Positions 1 to 6,424 of a DNA stretch of 6,928 nt are shown one piece after another (the first letter of the stretch is position 1; every line of letters begins with the position of its first letter). The position numbers and the translations under genes are program-made. Location of the stretch: positions 1 to 6,928 of the forward strand of contig JBDKGV010000191.1 of the NCBI GenBank assembly GCA_039798005.1. Direction: 5' to 3'. Under the pieces are notes generated by a model. The model made no database searches, was not told where the DNA came from, and saw only the letters and a program-made list of their open reading frames with translations. Origin of the DNA: JBDKGV01 sp039798005. GTDB lineage: Bacteria; Fibrobacterota; Fibrobacteria; UBA5070.

Positions 1-1938
1 CAACAGATCTATGTCGACCCCAGCAGGCGCGACCTTTTCCTGGAATTGATGGAAAGCACCGACACCTTGACGGAATTTGAATCTCAAATCCGCCGCAAGG
101 ATGGATCCATCATCTGGATCTCCGAGAACGTGCGCGCCGTTCGCACCCTCCAAGGCAAGACCCTGTACTTCGAAGGCACGGTCGAGGACGTGACCAAGCG
201 GCGGACGGCCGAAGAGGCTCTGCGCGTCAGCGAGGAGCGCTTCGCCTTGGCGGCCAACGGCATGAACGGTGGCCTCTGGGACTGGGACCTGCGCACCGGC
301 AAGGTCTACTATTCGCCCCGTTGGAAGGAATTGACCGGAGAGCCGCAATGCATCGGCGATTCCCCCGAAGAGTGGTGGGTACGCCTCTTCCCTCGAGACC
401 GTGAGCTTGTCGACCGGGAATTGCAGGCCTGCCTCCAAGGCAGGACGGATCGCTTCGAAGTGGAATTCCGACTGCGGCAAGCCGATGGCAATTTTCACTG
501 GATGCAAGCAAGCGGGATGGCCCAAGGTCATGACCCCGACAAGCCGCCCGTACGGATCGCCGGCTCCATGGTCGACATCTCCGCCCGCAAGCAGGCGGAG
601 GATCAGCTCCACCAAGGCGCGCTCTACGACACGTTGACCACCCTTCCCAACCGCGCCCTGTTCGTCGATCGGCTGCGTCGCTCCTTGCGGCGCCGCGGCA
701 ATCGCCTCGTGGCGGTTCTTTTCCTTGACCTCGACCGGTTCAAGCTGGTCAACGAGAGCTACGACCACAGCGTCGGTGACGAGGTGTTGCGACAGATCGC
801 CTCGCGCCTTGAGCGCAATGCCGGGGTGCGCGACACCGTGGCCCGCTTCTCCGGGGACGAATTCGGCATCCTTCTCGAAGGAATCACCGACGTCAACGAT
901 GCGATCCGCACCGCCGATCAGGTCCGCCGCAGCGTCGAGGAGCCCATCACGGTCGGTGAGCGCGTCCACAGCTTCAGCGCGAGCGTGGGCATTTCCTTTT
1001 CCAAGGTCGGGACCGAATCCTCGGAGGATCTCCTGCGCGATGCGGAAACCGCCATGTATCGGGCCAAGTCGCTGGGAAAAGCGCAGCACGTCCTCTTCGA
1101 CCAGGCCATGCACGAGTACACCCTGCGTCGCCTGCAATTGGAAAACGACTTGCGCCTTGCCATCGATCGCAAGGAGTTCCGCGTCTACTACCAGCCGATC
1201 GTCAGCCTCTCCGATCAGAAACTGCGCGGCTTCGAAGCCCTCGTGCGCTGGATGCATCCCGAGCGTGGCCTCGTCCCTCCTACCGCATTCATTCCGCTCG
1301 CCGAGGAGACAGGACTGATCTGTGAGATCGGCCGTTGGGTGCTGGAGGACTCATGCCTCCAGGTTTCCCGATGGATGGAGCTATATCCCGAGGCCACCGG
1401 CGGCATCCACTTGAGCGTGAACCTTTCGGGTCGGCAATTCGCCCAATCCGATCTGGTCGAACAGATCCAAGGCGCGATGCGACTCGGCGGATTTCCTGCC
1501 AGCGCCTTGAAGCTTGAGATCACCGAATCCATCCTGATGGAAAATGCCGACTCGGCCGCCGGGATCCTGGCTCAGATCCGCGAGATGGGCATTCGTCTTT
1601 CGATCGACGATTTCGGTACGGGCTATTCCTCGCTTTCCTATCTCCACCAGTTCCCGGCCCAGACGCTGAAGATCGACCGTTCCTTCGTGAGCAAGATCGA
1701 GGAGGAAACCACTCAATTCGCCATCGTGCGGGCTGTCGTCTCGCTTGCCCACGTCATGGGAATGGACGTCGTCGCCGAGGGGATCGAAACCACCTCCCAA
1801 CTCGATGTGCTTGGCCAGTTGGGTTGCGAATACGGCCAAGGTTATCTGTTCGCCAAGCCTCTCCCCGCTGCGGAAATCGAAGCGATGTTGGCGCGTCTTG
1901 AACATGAAGGCGCTCCTTCTCCCGATCTTGGAGCCTGA
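1..1938 (+). CDS. PAS-PAS-GGDEF-EAL cyclic-di-GMP signalling protein (5' end outside window)
   Basis: The reading frame is open from base 1 to a TGA at 1936-1938, giving 645 residues, and the first codons already read as the end of a PAS domain, so the true start lies upstream; the TTG/ATG codons at 46/49 are internal. Residues 1-70 are the PAS/PAC C-terminal part (RRKDGSIIWISEN). Residues 76-200 are a second PAS domain ending in a PAC motif. Residues 205-365 are a GGDEF domain with signature SGDEF at 284-288. Residues 385-630 are an EAL domain with EALVRW at 412, NLSGRQF, EITES, DDFGTGYSS at 536 and AEGIET. The EAL metal-binding and catalytic residues look complete, so c-di-GMP phosphodiesterase activity is expected. 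SGDEF can still be active in some cyclases, so the protein may be bifunctional or use GTP as an activator. The inhibitory RxxD site is absent (GVRD). No transmembrane segment is seen in this part, which is probably cytoplasmic. Confidence 0.95.
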   Translation, partial: QQIYVDPSRRDLFLELMESTDTLTEFESQIRRKDGSIIWISENVRAVRTLQGKTLYFEGTVEDVTKRRTAEEALRVSEERFALAANGMNGGLWDWDLRTGKVYYSPRWKELTGEPQCIGDSPEEWWVRLFPRDRELVDRELQACLQGRTDRFEVEFRLRQADGNFHWMQASGMAQGHDPDKPPVRIAGSMVDISARKQAEDQLHQGALYDTLTTLPNRALFVDRLRRSLRRRGNRLVAVLFLDLDRFKLVNESYDHSVGDEVLRQIASRLERNAGVRDTVARFSGDEFGILLEGITDVNDAIRTADQVRRSVEEPITVGERVHSFSASVGISFSKVGTESSEDLLRDAETAMYRAKSLGKAQHVLFDQAMHEYTLRRLQLENDLRLAIDRKEFRVYYQPIVSLSDQKLRGFEALVRWMHPERGLVPPTAFIPLAEETGLICEIGRWVLEDSCLQVSRWMELYPEATGGIHLSVNLSGRQFAQSDLVEQIQGAMRLGGFPASALKLEITESILMENADSAAGILAQIREMGIRLSIDDFGTGYSSLSYLHQFPAQTLKIDRSFVSKIEEETTQFAIVRAVVSLAHVMGMDVVAEGIETTSQLDVLGQLGCEYGQGYLFAKPLPAAEIEAMLARLEHEGAPSPDLGA

Positions 1939-2041
1939 AAAGCCCTTCATCCTTCACTGTTCGTCCCCAATTTCCTCGCAGGACATCGATTTGCCGTGCG
2001 ATCAGGATTGCAACTCGGCCCGTTCCAACCCGGCACGGCAC

Positions 2042-2078
2042 ATGATCCTCGCCTCACCGCGCCTTGGTGGTGGATCAT
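2042..2078. repeat. Inverted repeat in the EAL-HU convergent intergenic region
   Basis: ATGATCC (2042-2048) is perfectly matched by GGATCAT (2072-2078), and CACC (2055-2058) pairs with GGTG (2066-2069) inside it. No T-tract follows on either strand, so it is not a clear intrinsic terminator. It may be a 3' structure of the EAL-gene transcript, about 104 nt past its stop. No coding region was recognised in 1939-2201. Confidence 0.4.
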
Positions 2079-2112
2079 TCCCGGCATCGATCCTCTCAAC
2101 GCCCCCGTACGC

Positions 2113-2146
2113 AAAAAAACCGCCGGACAGATCCTGTCCAGCGGTT
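2113..2146 (-). terminator. Rho-independent terminator of the HU gene
   Basis: Read on the minus strand, CCGC and GGACAG pair with CTGTCC and GCGG around a 3-nt loop with one mismatch. A run of seven T residues follows (A-tract at 2113-2119 on the plus strand). It lies about 55 nt past the HU stop codon. There is no T-tract on the plus strand, so it should act only on transcripts from the HU side. Confidence 0.88.
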
Positions 2147-2163
2147 CATGGTCCCATATGCTT

Positions 2164-2194
2164 GTCAGGAGGCGGACCCGGGTCCGATCCTGAC
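2164..2194. repeat. Near-perfect inverted repeat just past the HU stop codon
   Basis: GTCAGGA (2164-2170) is the reverse complement of TCCTGAC (2188-2194). Between them is a perfect 14-bp palindrome, CGGACCCGGGTCCG (2173-2186), with only a small GG/A internal bulge. It begins 7 nt after the HU stop codon and precedes the true terminator. With no T-tract, it is more likely an mRNA 3'-end stabilising hairpin or a protein-binding site than a terminator. Confidence 0.55.
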
Positions 2195-2201
2195 GAGCGG
2201 G

Positions 2202-2591
2202 TTACTTCTTCTTGGCAGGTGCCTTCTTCGCCGGTGCCGGTGCGGCCTTGGCGGGTGCCTTCTTGGCGGCGGGCGCGGCCTTGGCGGCCTTGGCTGCCTT
2301 CGCGGCCTTGGGCTTGTTGAACTCGTCCTTCAGCGCCTTGCCAGCCTTGAAGCCGATGGCCTTGGACGCAGCGATCTTGATCTTCTCGCCCGAAGCGGGA
2401 TTCACGCCGGTGCGTGCCGCACGCTCCTTGATCTCGAAAGAACCGAAGCCGATGATCTGGACGGATCCGTCGGACTTGAGACCTTCCTTGATGGCTTCGA
2501 GAACAGCATTGAGCGCCTTCTCGGTGGCGACCTTGCTCTCGATGCCGGCGATCTCTTGGATCTTTGCGATCAGGTCAGCTTTGTTGGCCAT
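2202..2591 (-). CDS. HU-family nucleoid-associated DNA-binding protein with Lys/Ala/Pro-rich C-terminal tail
   Basis: The 129-residue protein starts MANKADLIAKIQEIAG, the classic HU N-terminus. Residues 1-92 are a full HU/IHF fold: the helical dimerisation part, then GFGSFEIKERAARTG (48-62), and the DNA-intercalating arm tip NPASG (64-68), ending in FKAGKALKDEF. HU dimers bend and compact DNA without strong sequence specificity. Residues 93-129 are a 37-residue tail of AAK, APA and PAKK repeats ending in KKK, resembling histone H1-like tails found on some bacterial HU proteins (for example mycobacterial HupB). Such tails usually add non-specific DNA affinity. The ATG at 2591 is chosen because it begins the conserved N-terminus and has GAGG 7 nt upstream; in-frame starts further upstream lack homology. 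The gene has its own promoter-like sequence, a structured leader and a strong terminator, consistent with a highly expressed single gene. Confidence 0.96.
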   Translation of the reverse strand: MANKADLIAKIQEIAGIESKVATEKALNAVLEAIKEGLKSDGSVQIIGFGSFEIKERAARTGVNPASGEKIKIAASKAIGFKAGKALKDEFNKPKAAKAAKAAKAAPAAKKAPAKAAPAPAKKAPAKKK

Positions 2592-2596
2592 TTTAC

Positions 2597-2650
2597 TTCC
2601 TCGGTAGGGTGTTCGTGGAATCGGATCGGACCGCCGCAAGGAATGCGGCG
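2597..2650 (-). promoter_or_regulatory. HU leader: Shine-Dalgarno plus hairpin whose loop complements it
   Basis: On the minus strand GAGGAAG ends 4 nt before the ATG (GAGG at 2602-2599), a good ribosome binding site that fixes the HU start. Upstream in the leader, CGCCGCA and its complement (2632-2638 and 2644-2650) form a 7-bp hairpin. In the mRNA the loop reads UUCCU, an exact complement of AGGAA (2601-2597) within the ribosome site. Hairpin and binding site are seen directly; a regulatory interaction is inference. Confidence 0.5.
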
Positions 2651-2661
2651 CAGTTGGAAAT

Positions 2662-2690
2662 AACATATCTCCCCGTGCAACCAAGTGCAA
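2662..2690 (-). promoter_or_regulatory. Putative sigma-70-type promoter of the HU gene
   Basis: On the minus strand TTGCAC (2690-2685) and TATGTT (2667-2662) are separated by 17 nt. The -10 box matches TATAAT at four of six positions and the -35 box keeps the TTG core. Transcription would start near 2655, giving a leader of about 65 nt that includes the hairpin at 2632-2650. The region sits in the 153-bp gap after the methyltransferase gene. Read-through from that gene is also possible, because no terminator is visible between them. Confidence 0.45.
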
Positions 2691-2744
2691 TGGGACTTTT
2701 TGCGGATTTGCACCACGAAGCCCCCATTCCATGCGGGTTTGCGT

Positions 2745-3482
2745 CTATTCCGCCGCTTCGGGCCCCGTCGGGACCTCACCGGCATCCTTGGCCAGTCGAC
2801 GAGAAAGTCCTTGAAGGAACCGCAGCTCCCCGTCATTGGGTCGCATCCGGCGCAGGATGCCCTGCAGATGCCGCCGCCCCGCATCCAGCCGGGCCGGATG
2901 CAAAAGTCCACGCCTTTCGATCTGATCTCCGACCCAGCGCGCCCAGTCCTCACGCGCCACCGCAAGCGCCGATCCTTCGCCGGCCTCCACCACGGGCCGG
3001 GTCGGCAGGTCATGGAGGAAGGCAAGGGCGATCGACGCCGCTTGACCGAGATTCAACGACCCGGTGGCATGGACGGTGGGGATGTTGCAGGCGATGTCAC
3101 AAGCCATCACCTCGTCCGAGGTCAACCCGATCGATTCGCGCCCGAAGACCAGGGCCCACGGAGCCTCGTGCTGCGCGCTTTCCGCCGCGAAGTGAGGCAG
3201 GGCCAGAAGCCCCTTCTGGTGCGGACGGCGCGTGAAGGCGACGGTCGTGCGCGCATCGCCGAAGGCATCCTCGAGACTCGAGGCCTCCTGCGCCCGGGCG
3301 AGGATCTCCTTGCCCAGGGTCGCCGTACGGAATGCCGGCGACTCGGGATCCGGACGCTTGGCGTTCACGAGCACAAGGCGATCCCAGCCGAAGCAGGACA
3401 TCGCACGCACGACGAAGCCGATGTTCTCGGGGAGCTCCGGCTCGATCAGGATGACACGGTGAGGTTTGACAATTTCCGTCAC
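2745..3482 (-). CDS. trmJ: TrmJ/SpoU-family (SPOUT) RNA 2'-O-methyltransferase
   Basis: The product is 245 residues with a GTG start, close to the 246 residues of E. coli TrmJ. The three SPOUT trefoil-knot motifs are in order: PELPENIGFVVRAM (15-28, with Asn20 and Arg26), LVFGRESIGL (111-120) and IPTVHATGSLNLGQA (134-148). This family uses S-adenosylmethionine; TrmJ itself 2'-O-methylates position 32 of certain tRNAs. Exact target assignment here is by family resemblance, so another TrmH-like substrate is possible. GTG at 3482 is preferred: AGGA lies 8 nt upstream, and it starts 13 nt after the upstream stop. An ATG at 3506 would overlap the upstream gene, lacks a ribosome site and would add codons (AAT, AGG, TGT) unusual for this gene. 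Residues from about 165 to the end form the C-terminal extension typical of TrmJ. It forms an operon with the metallophosphohydrolase. Confidence 0.9.
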   Translation of the reverse strand: MTEIVKPHRVILIEPELPENIGFVVRAMSCFGWDRLVLVNAKRPDPESPAFRTATLGKEILARAQEASSLEDAFGDARTTVAFTRRPHQKGLLALPHFAAESAQHEAPWALVFGRESIGLTSDEVMACDIACNIPTVHATGSLNLGQAASIALAFLHDLPTRPVVEAGEGSALAVAREDWARWVGDQIERRGLLHPARLDAGRRHLQGILRRMRPNDGELRFLQGLSRRLAKDAGEVPTGPEAAE

Positions 3483-3495
3483 GAGACAATTCCTG

Positions 3496-4257
3496 TCATT
3501 GTTCATCCAAAAGGACGGGTGTGAAGCCGCGATAGTCCGCCGAGGCGAGCACCCAGCGCACGCCGTGCGCCGTCCCCAGAAGATCCCCGCGCGGCGGCAG
3601 GTGTTCGCGCTTGATCGTGTGCAGGTGACCGAAGACGCAGAGAGGGGCACCGCTGTCCACGATCAGTTGCGAGGCCCGGCTCCTTGCGAGCGAGGCGCCC
3701 AAGGGAGGATAGTGGGTCAGGCAGACCCGCTTGGCGGTGGAGCTCGCCGGAAGCGCTGCGATGCAGCGTTCGAGCCGTACCAGCTCCCGCTGATAGATCC
3801 GCTGGTTCTGCTCCCGCTTCTCGCGATGGATCCGGGGCGGAGCGGTCGACCAGTCGATCAGCTTTTCGACGTCGTTTTCCGGGTCTTCCCAAAGCCGAGT
3901 TCCGAAAAAGAGCCATGGCCCGAACTCCAGATGATCCCCGTCGAGGGCCCTGAGGGAAGGCGGCAGATTCCGCCGCACATGCAGGGTCGATGCCCACCAG
4001 TGCTCATGATTCCCAGGCAGGATGATCTTGGTTCCGGGCAGGCGGTCGAGGAAATGAAGGTCGGACAGCGCATGTTCCAGATTGCCGGCCCAGGAGATGT
4101 CCCCCGGAACCAGCACCACATCCTCCGCGGCCACCGTCCGGGTCCAATTCGCTGCGATGCGCTGCGGGTGGTCCCGCCAATTTTCCCCGAAGACGTGCAT
4201 CACCTTGGAGGGAGCCCCGAAGGTCAGGTGAGGATCAGAAAGTGCCCAAAGCCGCAT
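3496..4257 (-). CDS. Calcineurin-like metallophosphohydrolase (predicted phosphohydrolase, COG1768-like)
   Basis: The 253-residue protein carries all metallophosphoesterase motifs in order: SDPH with Asp8 and His10, PGDISW with Asp53, GNHEHWW with Asn83 and His84, LTHYPP with His182, and FGHLH with His211 and His213. These bind a two-metal centre that hydrolyses phosphate esters. The segment FGENWRDHP and the context PGDISWA fit the small predicted-phosphohydrolase group COG1768; the substrate is unknown. The usual Asp of GNHD is Glu here. ATG 4257 is chosen because family members begin at this MRLWALSDPHL-like segment, and the 11 extra codons from ATG 4290 include rare ones (GTA, CTA, ACT). 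Neither start has a clear ribosome site. TAACTT lies 8 nt before ATG 4257 and could be a -10 box for a leaderless or nearly leaderless message. No signal peptide is seen, so it is probably cytoplasmic. The stop lies 13 nt before trmJ. Confidence 0.88.
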   Translation of the reverse strand: MRLWALSDPHLTFGAPSKVMHVFGENWRDHPQRIAANWTRTVAAEDVVLVPGDISWAGNLEHALSDLHFLDRLPGTKIILPGNHEHWWASTLHVRRNLPPSLRALDGDHLEFGPWLFFGTRLWEDPENDVEKLIDWSTAPPRIHREKREQNQRIYQRELVRLERCIAALPASSTAKRVCLTHYPPLGASLARSRASQLIVDSGAPLCVFGHLHTIKREHLPPRGDLLGTAHGVRWVLASADYRGFTPVLLDEQ

Positions 4258-4307
4258 ACCGGCGCAAGTTAGGTTCTGTACGGTGCTCATTTGCCGTTTC
4301 GACTACT

Positions 4308-4328
4308 TTTCTCCCATTCGTTTCTCCC
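4308..4328. repeat. Short direct repeat in the divergent intergenic spacer
   Basis: TTTCTCCC occurs at 4308-4315 and again at 4321-4328, a 13-nt period, in the 88-bp spacer between the divergent phosphohydrolase and CsgG/LpoB-like genes. It could be an operator or chance; no convincing sigma-70 promoter was found for the plus-strand gene. Confidence 0.25.
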
Positions 4329-4334
4329 GACCAC

Positions 4335-4341
4335 AGGTGGG
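4335..4341 (+). promoter_or_regulatory. Ribosome binding site deciding the start at 4346
   Basis: AGGTGGG lies 4 nt before ATG 4346 and is the best ribosome site near the 5' end of this open frame. It favours ATG 4346 over the in-frame GTG at 4283, which has no such site and would put 21 residues before the signal peptide. Confidence 0.55.
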
Positions 4342-4345
4342 TTCC

Positions 4346-5368
4346 ATGTTCCGTCCAGGTTGTGCGGCCTCCTCGCACCGTCCAAGCCCTTCTCTGCTTG
4401 CGCTTTTCCTCGGGTTCACCTTGTCGGCGGCGCTTCACGCCGCACCGACTGAAACGCCTGCGAAAATTCCAACCCTGGCCGTGATGGACCTTGATGCGCG
4501 CAAGCTGGAGGGTGCCGACCTCGAGGTGCTGCGCGATGCCCTGACCGTCGAGTTCCAAAATTCCGGGCGGGTGCGCGTCATGGAACGCTCCCAGATGAAC
4601 ACGATCCTCAAGGAACAGGGCTTCCAGAAGTCCGGAGCCTGTGACGCATCGGAATGCGCAGTGGAAATGGGCAGGCTCCTGTCCGTCGATCGAATGGTTC
4701 TCGGGTCCCTTGGCAAATTGGGCGAAACCTGGTCCATGACCCTGCGACTTGTCAATGTCCAGACCGGCGAGATCCTGGCTTCGGTGCGAGATTCCCGCAC
4801 CGGCACCATCGATGTCCTGCTTCACGAATCGGTCCCCCATCTTTCCAGCCAGATCCTGAAGGACATTCCATCTGCGGACATCCTCGTCGCAAGCCCCAAT
4901 GTCGGCAACGTGGCCTACACCGAAGCATTTTCCCTGGTCAAAACCAAGGCGTTCCGCGAAAAGGGCGGGTTTGAATCCCTCCAAAATCTATCCCCCCGGC
5001 TTTCGCCCGCCGAAGCCTACCAGCTCAACGAAACCGGCTCGATTTCGCGGGGATGGGCCTGGGCCAACATCAATCCCTTCCTGCCCATCGGCAGCATGGT
5101 TCAGGGCGACTGGGCTGGAGTCGGTTGGATCTGCCTCGGCTGGGTGCCGACATTCATCGCCGGCAAGAACGCCCCCGACAGCGATCTCACTAGATTTGCG
5201 GCGATTTCAGGCTACGCATGGCAGATCGCTCGCCCCATCCTCTTTGCCAACCGCAACAACGACCAGCTCAAGCGCGCCCTGCGCCTTTCGCACGCAGCGA
5301 TTCCGACCCCCTCACTGCTTGCCCTCCCCGGCGGCCATTGGCAAGGCGACCTGGCCTGGACTTTCTGA
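4346..5368 (+). CDS. Exported CsgG/LpoB-like protein with P13-like C-terminal part
   Basis: The product is 340 residues. Residues 1-33 look like a signal peptide: Arg/His-containing start, hydrophobic LLALFLGFTLSAAL, and a cleavage site near LHA-AP. There is no lipobox cysteine. Residues 42-170 resemble the CsgG/LpoB N-terminal fold: a strand TLAVMDLDA, an amphipathic helix, GRVRVMERSQMNTILKEQGFQ (74-94), a Cys99/Cys104 pair, and VDRMVLGSLGKLGETWSMTLRLVNVQTGEIL. Such domains occur in periplasmic or outer-membrane assembly factors. Residues 240-312 contain NINPFLPIGSMVQGDWAG and IARPILFANRNNDQLKRAL, which recall spirochaetal P13-type membrane proteins; this is from memory and less certain. The protein ends in Phe, as outer-membrane beta-barrels often do. 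Function is not known. ATG 4346 is supported by a ribosome site and the signal peptide. pyrF follows after 35 bp on the same strand. Confidence 0.8.
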   Translation: MFRPGCAASSHRPSPSLLALFLGFTLSAALHAAPTETPAKIPTLAVMDLDARKLEGADLEVLRDALTVEFQNSGRVRVMERSQMNTILKEQGFQKSGACDASECAVEMGRLLSVDRMVLGSLGKLGETWSMTLRLVNVQTGEILASVRDSRTGTIDVLLHESVPHLSSQILKDIPSADILVASPNVGNVAYTEAFSLVKTKAFREKGGFESLQNLSPRLSPAEAYQLNETGSISRGWAWANINPFLPIGSMVQGDWAGVGWICLGWVPTFIAGKNAPDSDLTRFAAISGYAWQIARPILFANRNNDQLKRALRLSHAAIPTPSLLALPGGHWQGDLAWTF

Positions 5369-5391
5369 GGATCCCCCTTCGCTTCAAGGGC

Positions 5392-5397
5392 TATCTT
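5392..5397 (+). promoter_or_regulatory. Possible -10 box placing the pyrF transcript start at its ATG
   Basis: TATCTT (TANNNT pattern) ends 6 nt before ATG 5404, so transcription would begin at or next to the start codon. No -35 element is apparent. GAGG is present but only 1 nt from the ATG, too close for a normal ribosome site. Co-transcription with the upstream gene is an equally good alternative. Confidence 0.3.
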
Positions 5398-5403
5398 TGA
5401 GGC

Positions 5404-6267
5404 ATGACAAGCCTTCTTGCCAAGCGCATTTCCGACCGCGTCACCACCTGCGGAAACAATGTTTGCCTCGGACTCGATCCGGTCCTGGAGCGCATCCCGC
5501 TCTCGGGCACTCCCGCCGATGTCGTGGAGCGCTTTTGCCTGGGGATTCTCGATGCATGCCAGGCACGTGGAGTCCTCCCCGCAGCCGTCAAGCCCAATGC
5601 AGCCTATTTCGAGGCTTTGGGAACCGACGCGCTGGCTCGTCTGCCGGCCATCAACGCCGCATGGAAATCGGTCGGTGTGCATGTCGTCCTCGATGCCAAG
5701 CGCGGTGACATCGGACGCTCCAGTGGGGCCTACGCATCGGCCGCCTTCGGCCCCTTTCACGCGGACACCGTGACCGTCGCCCCCTACATGGGCCGCGACT
5801 CCGTCGAACCGTTTCTTGAAGCGCAAGACAAATACGCCTACCTCCTCCTGCGGACCTCGAACAAAGGGGCCCGGGATTTCCAGGATCTCCAGATCGAAGG
5901 ACAGCCGCTCTACTTGCACGTCGCCAAGACATGCCTTGGCTGGAAGGGCTCCGAACGACTCGGCTTTGTCGTAGGGGCCACGGCACCGGAAGAACTCGAA
6001 ACCATTGCCGCATGGTTTGCACAGCAAGGCCATTCGGTCTCCTTCCTCATCCCAGGCGTGAGCGTCCCGGGCGTCCCGGGTGGCCAAGGAGGCGGAATCG
6101 ACGAGGTCGTGCGTCGCTTGCGTGCGGGCGGCCTCGATCCTCGAGCCAGCCTCGTGAACAGCTCATCAGGCATCAACTATGCCTGGGAACGCGACGGCAA
6201 TCGCATCGCTTGGGCCCAAGCCTCCGCCGAAGCCTTGGAAGAATTGGCCTCGCTCGCCCATCTTTGA
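5404..6267 (+). CDS. pyrF: Orotidine 5'-phosphate decarboxylase, type 2
   Basis: The 287-residue protein catalyses the last step of UMP synthesis, decarboxylating OMP in the cytoplasm. Its length and layout match the longer type-2 (mycobacterial/delta-proteobacterial) form rather than the roughly 240-residue E. coli form. CLGLDP (21-26) and AVKPNAAYFE (61-70) are substrate-binding segments. VLDAKRGDIGRSSGAYA (95-111) holds the catalytic Asp97-Lys99-Asp102 set. The phosphate-binding loop LIPGVSVPGVPGGQGG (215-230) is longer than the usual PGxGAQGG, because a 9-bp unit is duplicated in tandem. The C-terminal VNSSSGINYA (251-260) has Ser where I would expect the phosphate-contacting Arg of a NSSRGI-type motif. 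All core catalytic residues are present, so activity is expected. It may be transcribed with the upstream gene or from its own start. Confidence 0.94.
   Translation: MTSLLAKRISDRVTTCGNNVCLGLDPVLERIPLSGTPADVVERFCLGILDACQARGVLPAAVKPNAAYFEALGTDALARLPAINAAWKSVGVHVVLDAKRGDIGRSSGAYASAAFGPFHADTVTVAPYMGRDSVEPFLEAQDKYAYLLLRTSNKGARDFQDLQIEGQPLYLHVAKTCLGWKGSERLGFVVGATAPEELETIAAWFAQQGHSVSFLIPGVSVPGVPGGQGGGIDEVVRRLRAGGLDPRASLVNSSSGINYAWERDGNRIAWAQASAEALEELASLAHL
6063..6080 (+). repeat. 9-bp perfect tandem duplication inside pyrF
   Basis: CGTCCCGGG occurs twice in immediate succession (6063-6071 and 6072-6080). In frame it encodes a repeated Val-Pro-Gly within the phosphate-binding loop. It preserves the reading frame and looks like a slippage duplication that was tolerated. 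Confidence 0.8.
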
Positions 6268-6276
6268 GCCAATGGC

Positions 6277-6313
6277 GTCTGAGCTTGGCTGTCCCATCTG
6301 CCCTGTCTCAGAC
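6277..6313 (+). repeat. Stem-loop just downstream of pyrF
   Basis: GTCTGAG (6277-6283) is the reverse complement of CTCAGAC (6307-6313), with a 23-nt loop that could partly pair internally. It starts 10 nt after the pyrF stop. No T-tract follows, so it may protect the mRNA 3' end or assist a factor-dependent stop. Nothing else recognisable was seen between 6314 and 6420. Confidence 0.4.
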
Positions 6314-6424
6314 TTGGTCTGTCACCACGGTCCTGAATTCCCGCAGTCTCCCCAGGCAAAATTCCTCCTCCGTGGATTCCGCCCGCACCACCGCCGGGAA
6401 GTGGACTCCTTGAGGCGACAATGA

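Noticed and set aside
3483..3506. ATG 3506 as the start of the methyltransferase gene
   Set aside because: It has no ribosome site, overlaps the upstream gene and adds atypical codons; GTG 3482 has AGGA at good spacing and fits the family length.
3466..4272. Plus-strand open frame of 268 codons opposite the metallophosphohydrolase
   Set aside because: The minus-strand gene carries every metallophosphoesterase motif; the plus-strand product resembles nothing and has no ribosome site.
4235..4984. Long minus-strand open frame (249 codons) opposite the CsgG/LpoB-like gene
   Set aside because: It overlaps a gene with recognisable domains and a signal peptide, shows no family resemblance itself, and crosses the divergent promoter region. 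It is a shadow frame of GC-rich DNA.
5375..5390. CCCTT/AAGGG hairpin between the CsgG/LpoB-like gene and pyrF as a terminator
   Set aside because: The stem is only 5 bp and is followed by a mixed sequence rather than a T-tract, so it would not terminate efficiently.
5212..6087. Minus-strand open frame of 291 codons opposite pyrF
   Set aside because: pyrF on the other strand has all catalytic motifs. The antisense product has no recognisable motif and is explained by codon bias.
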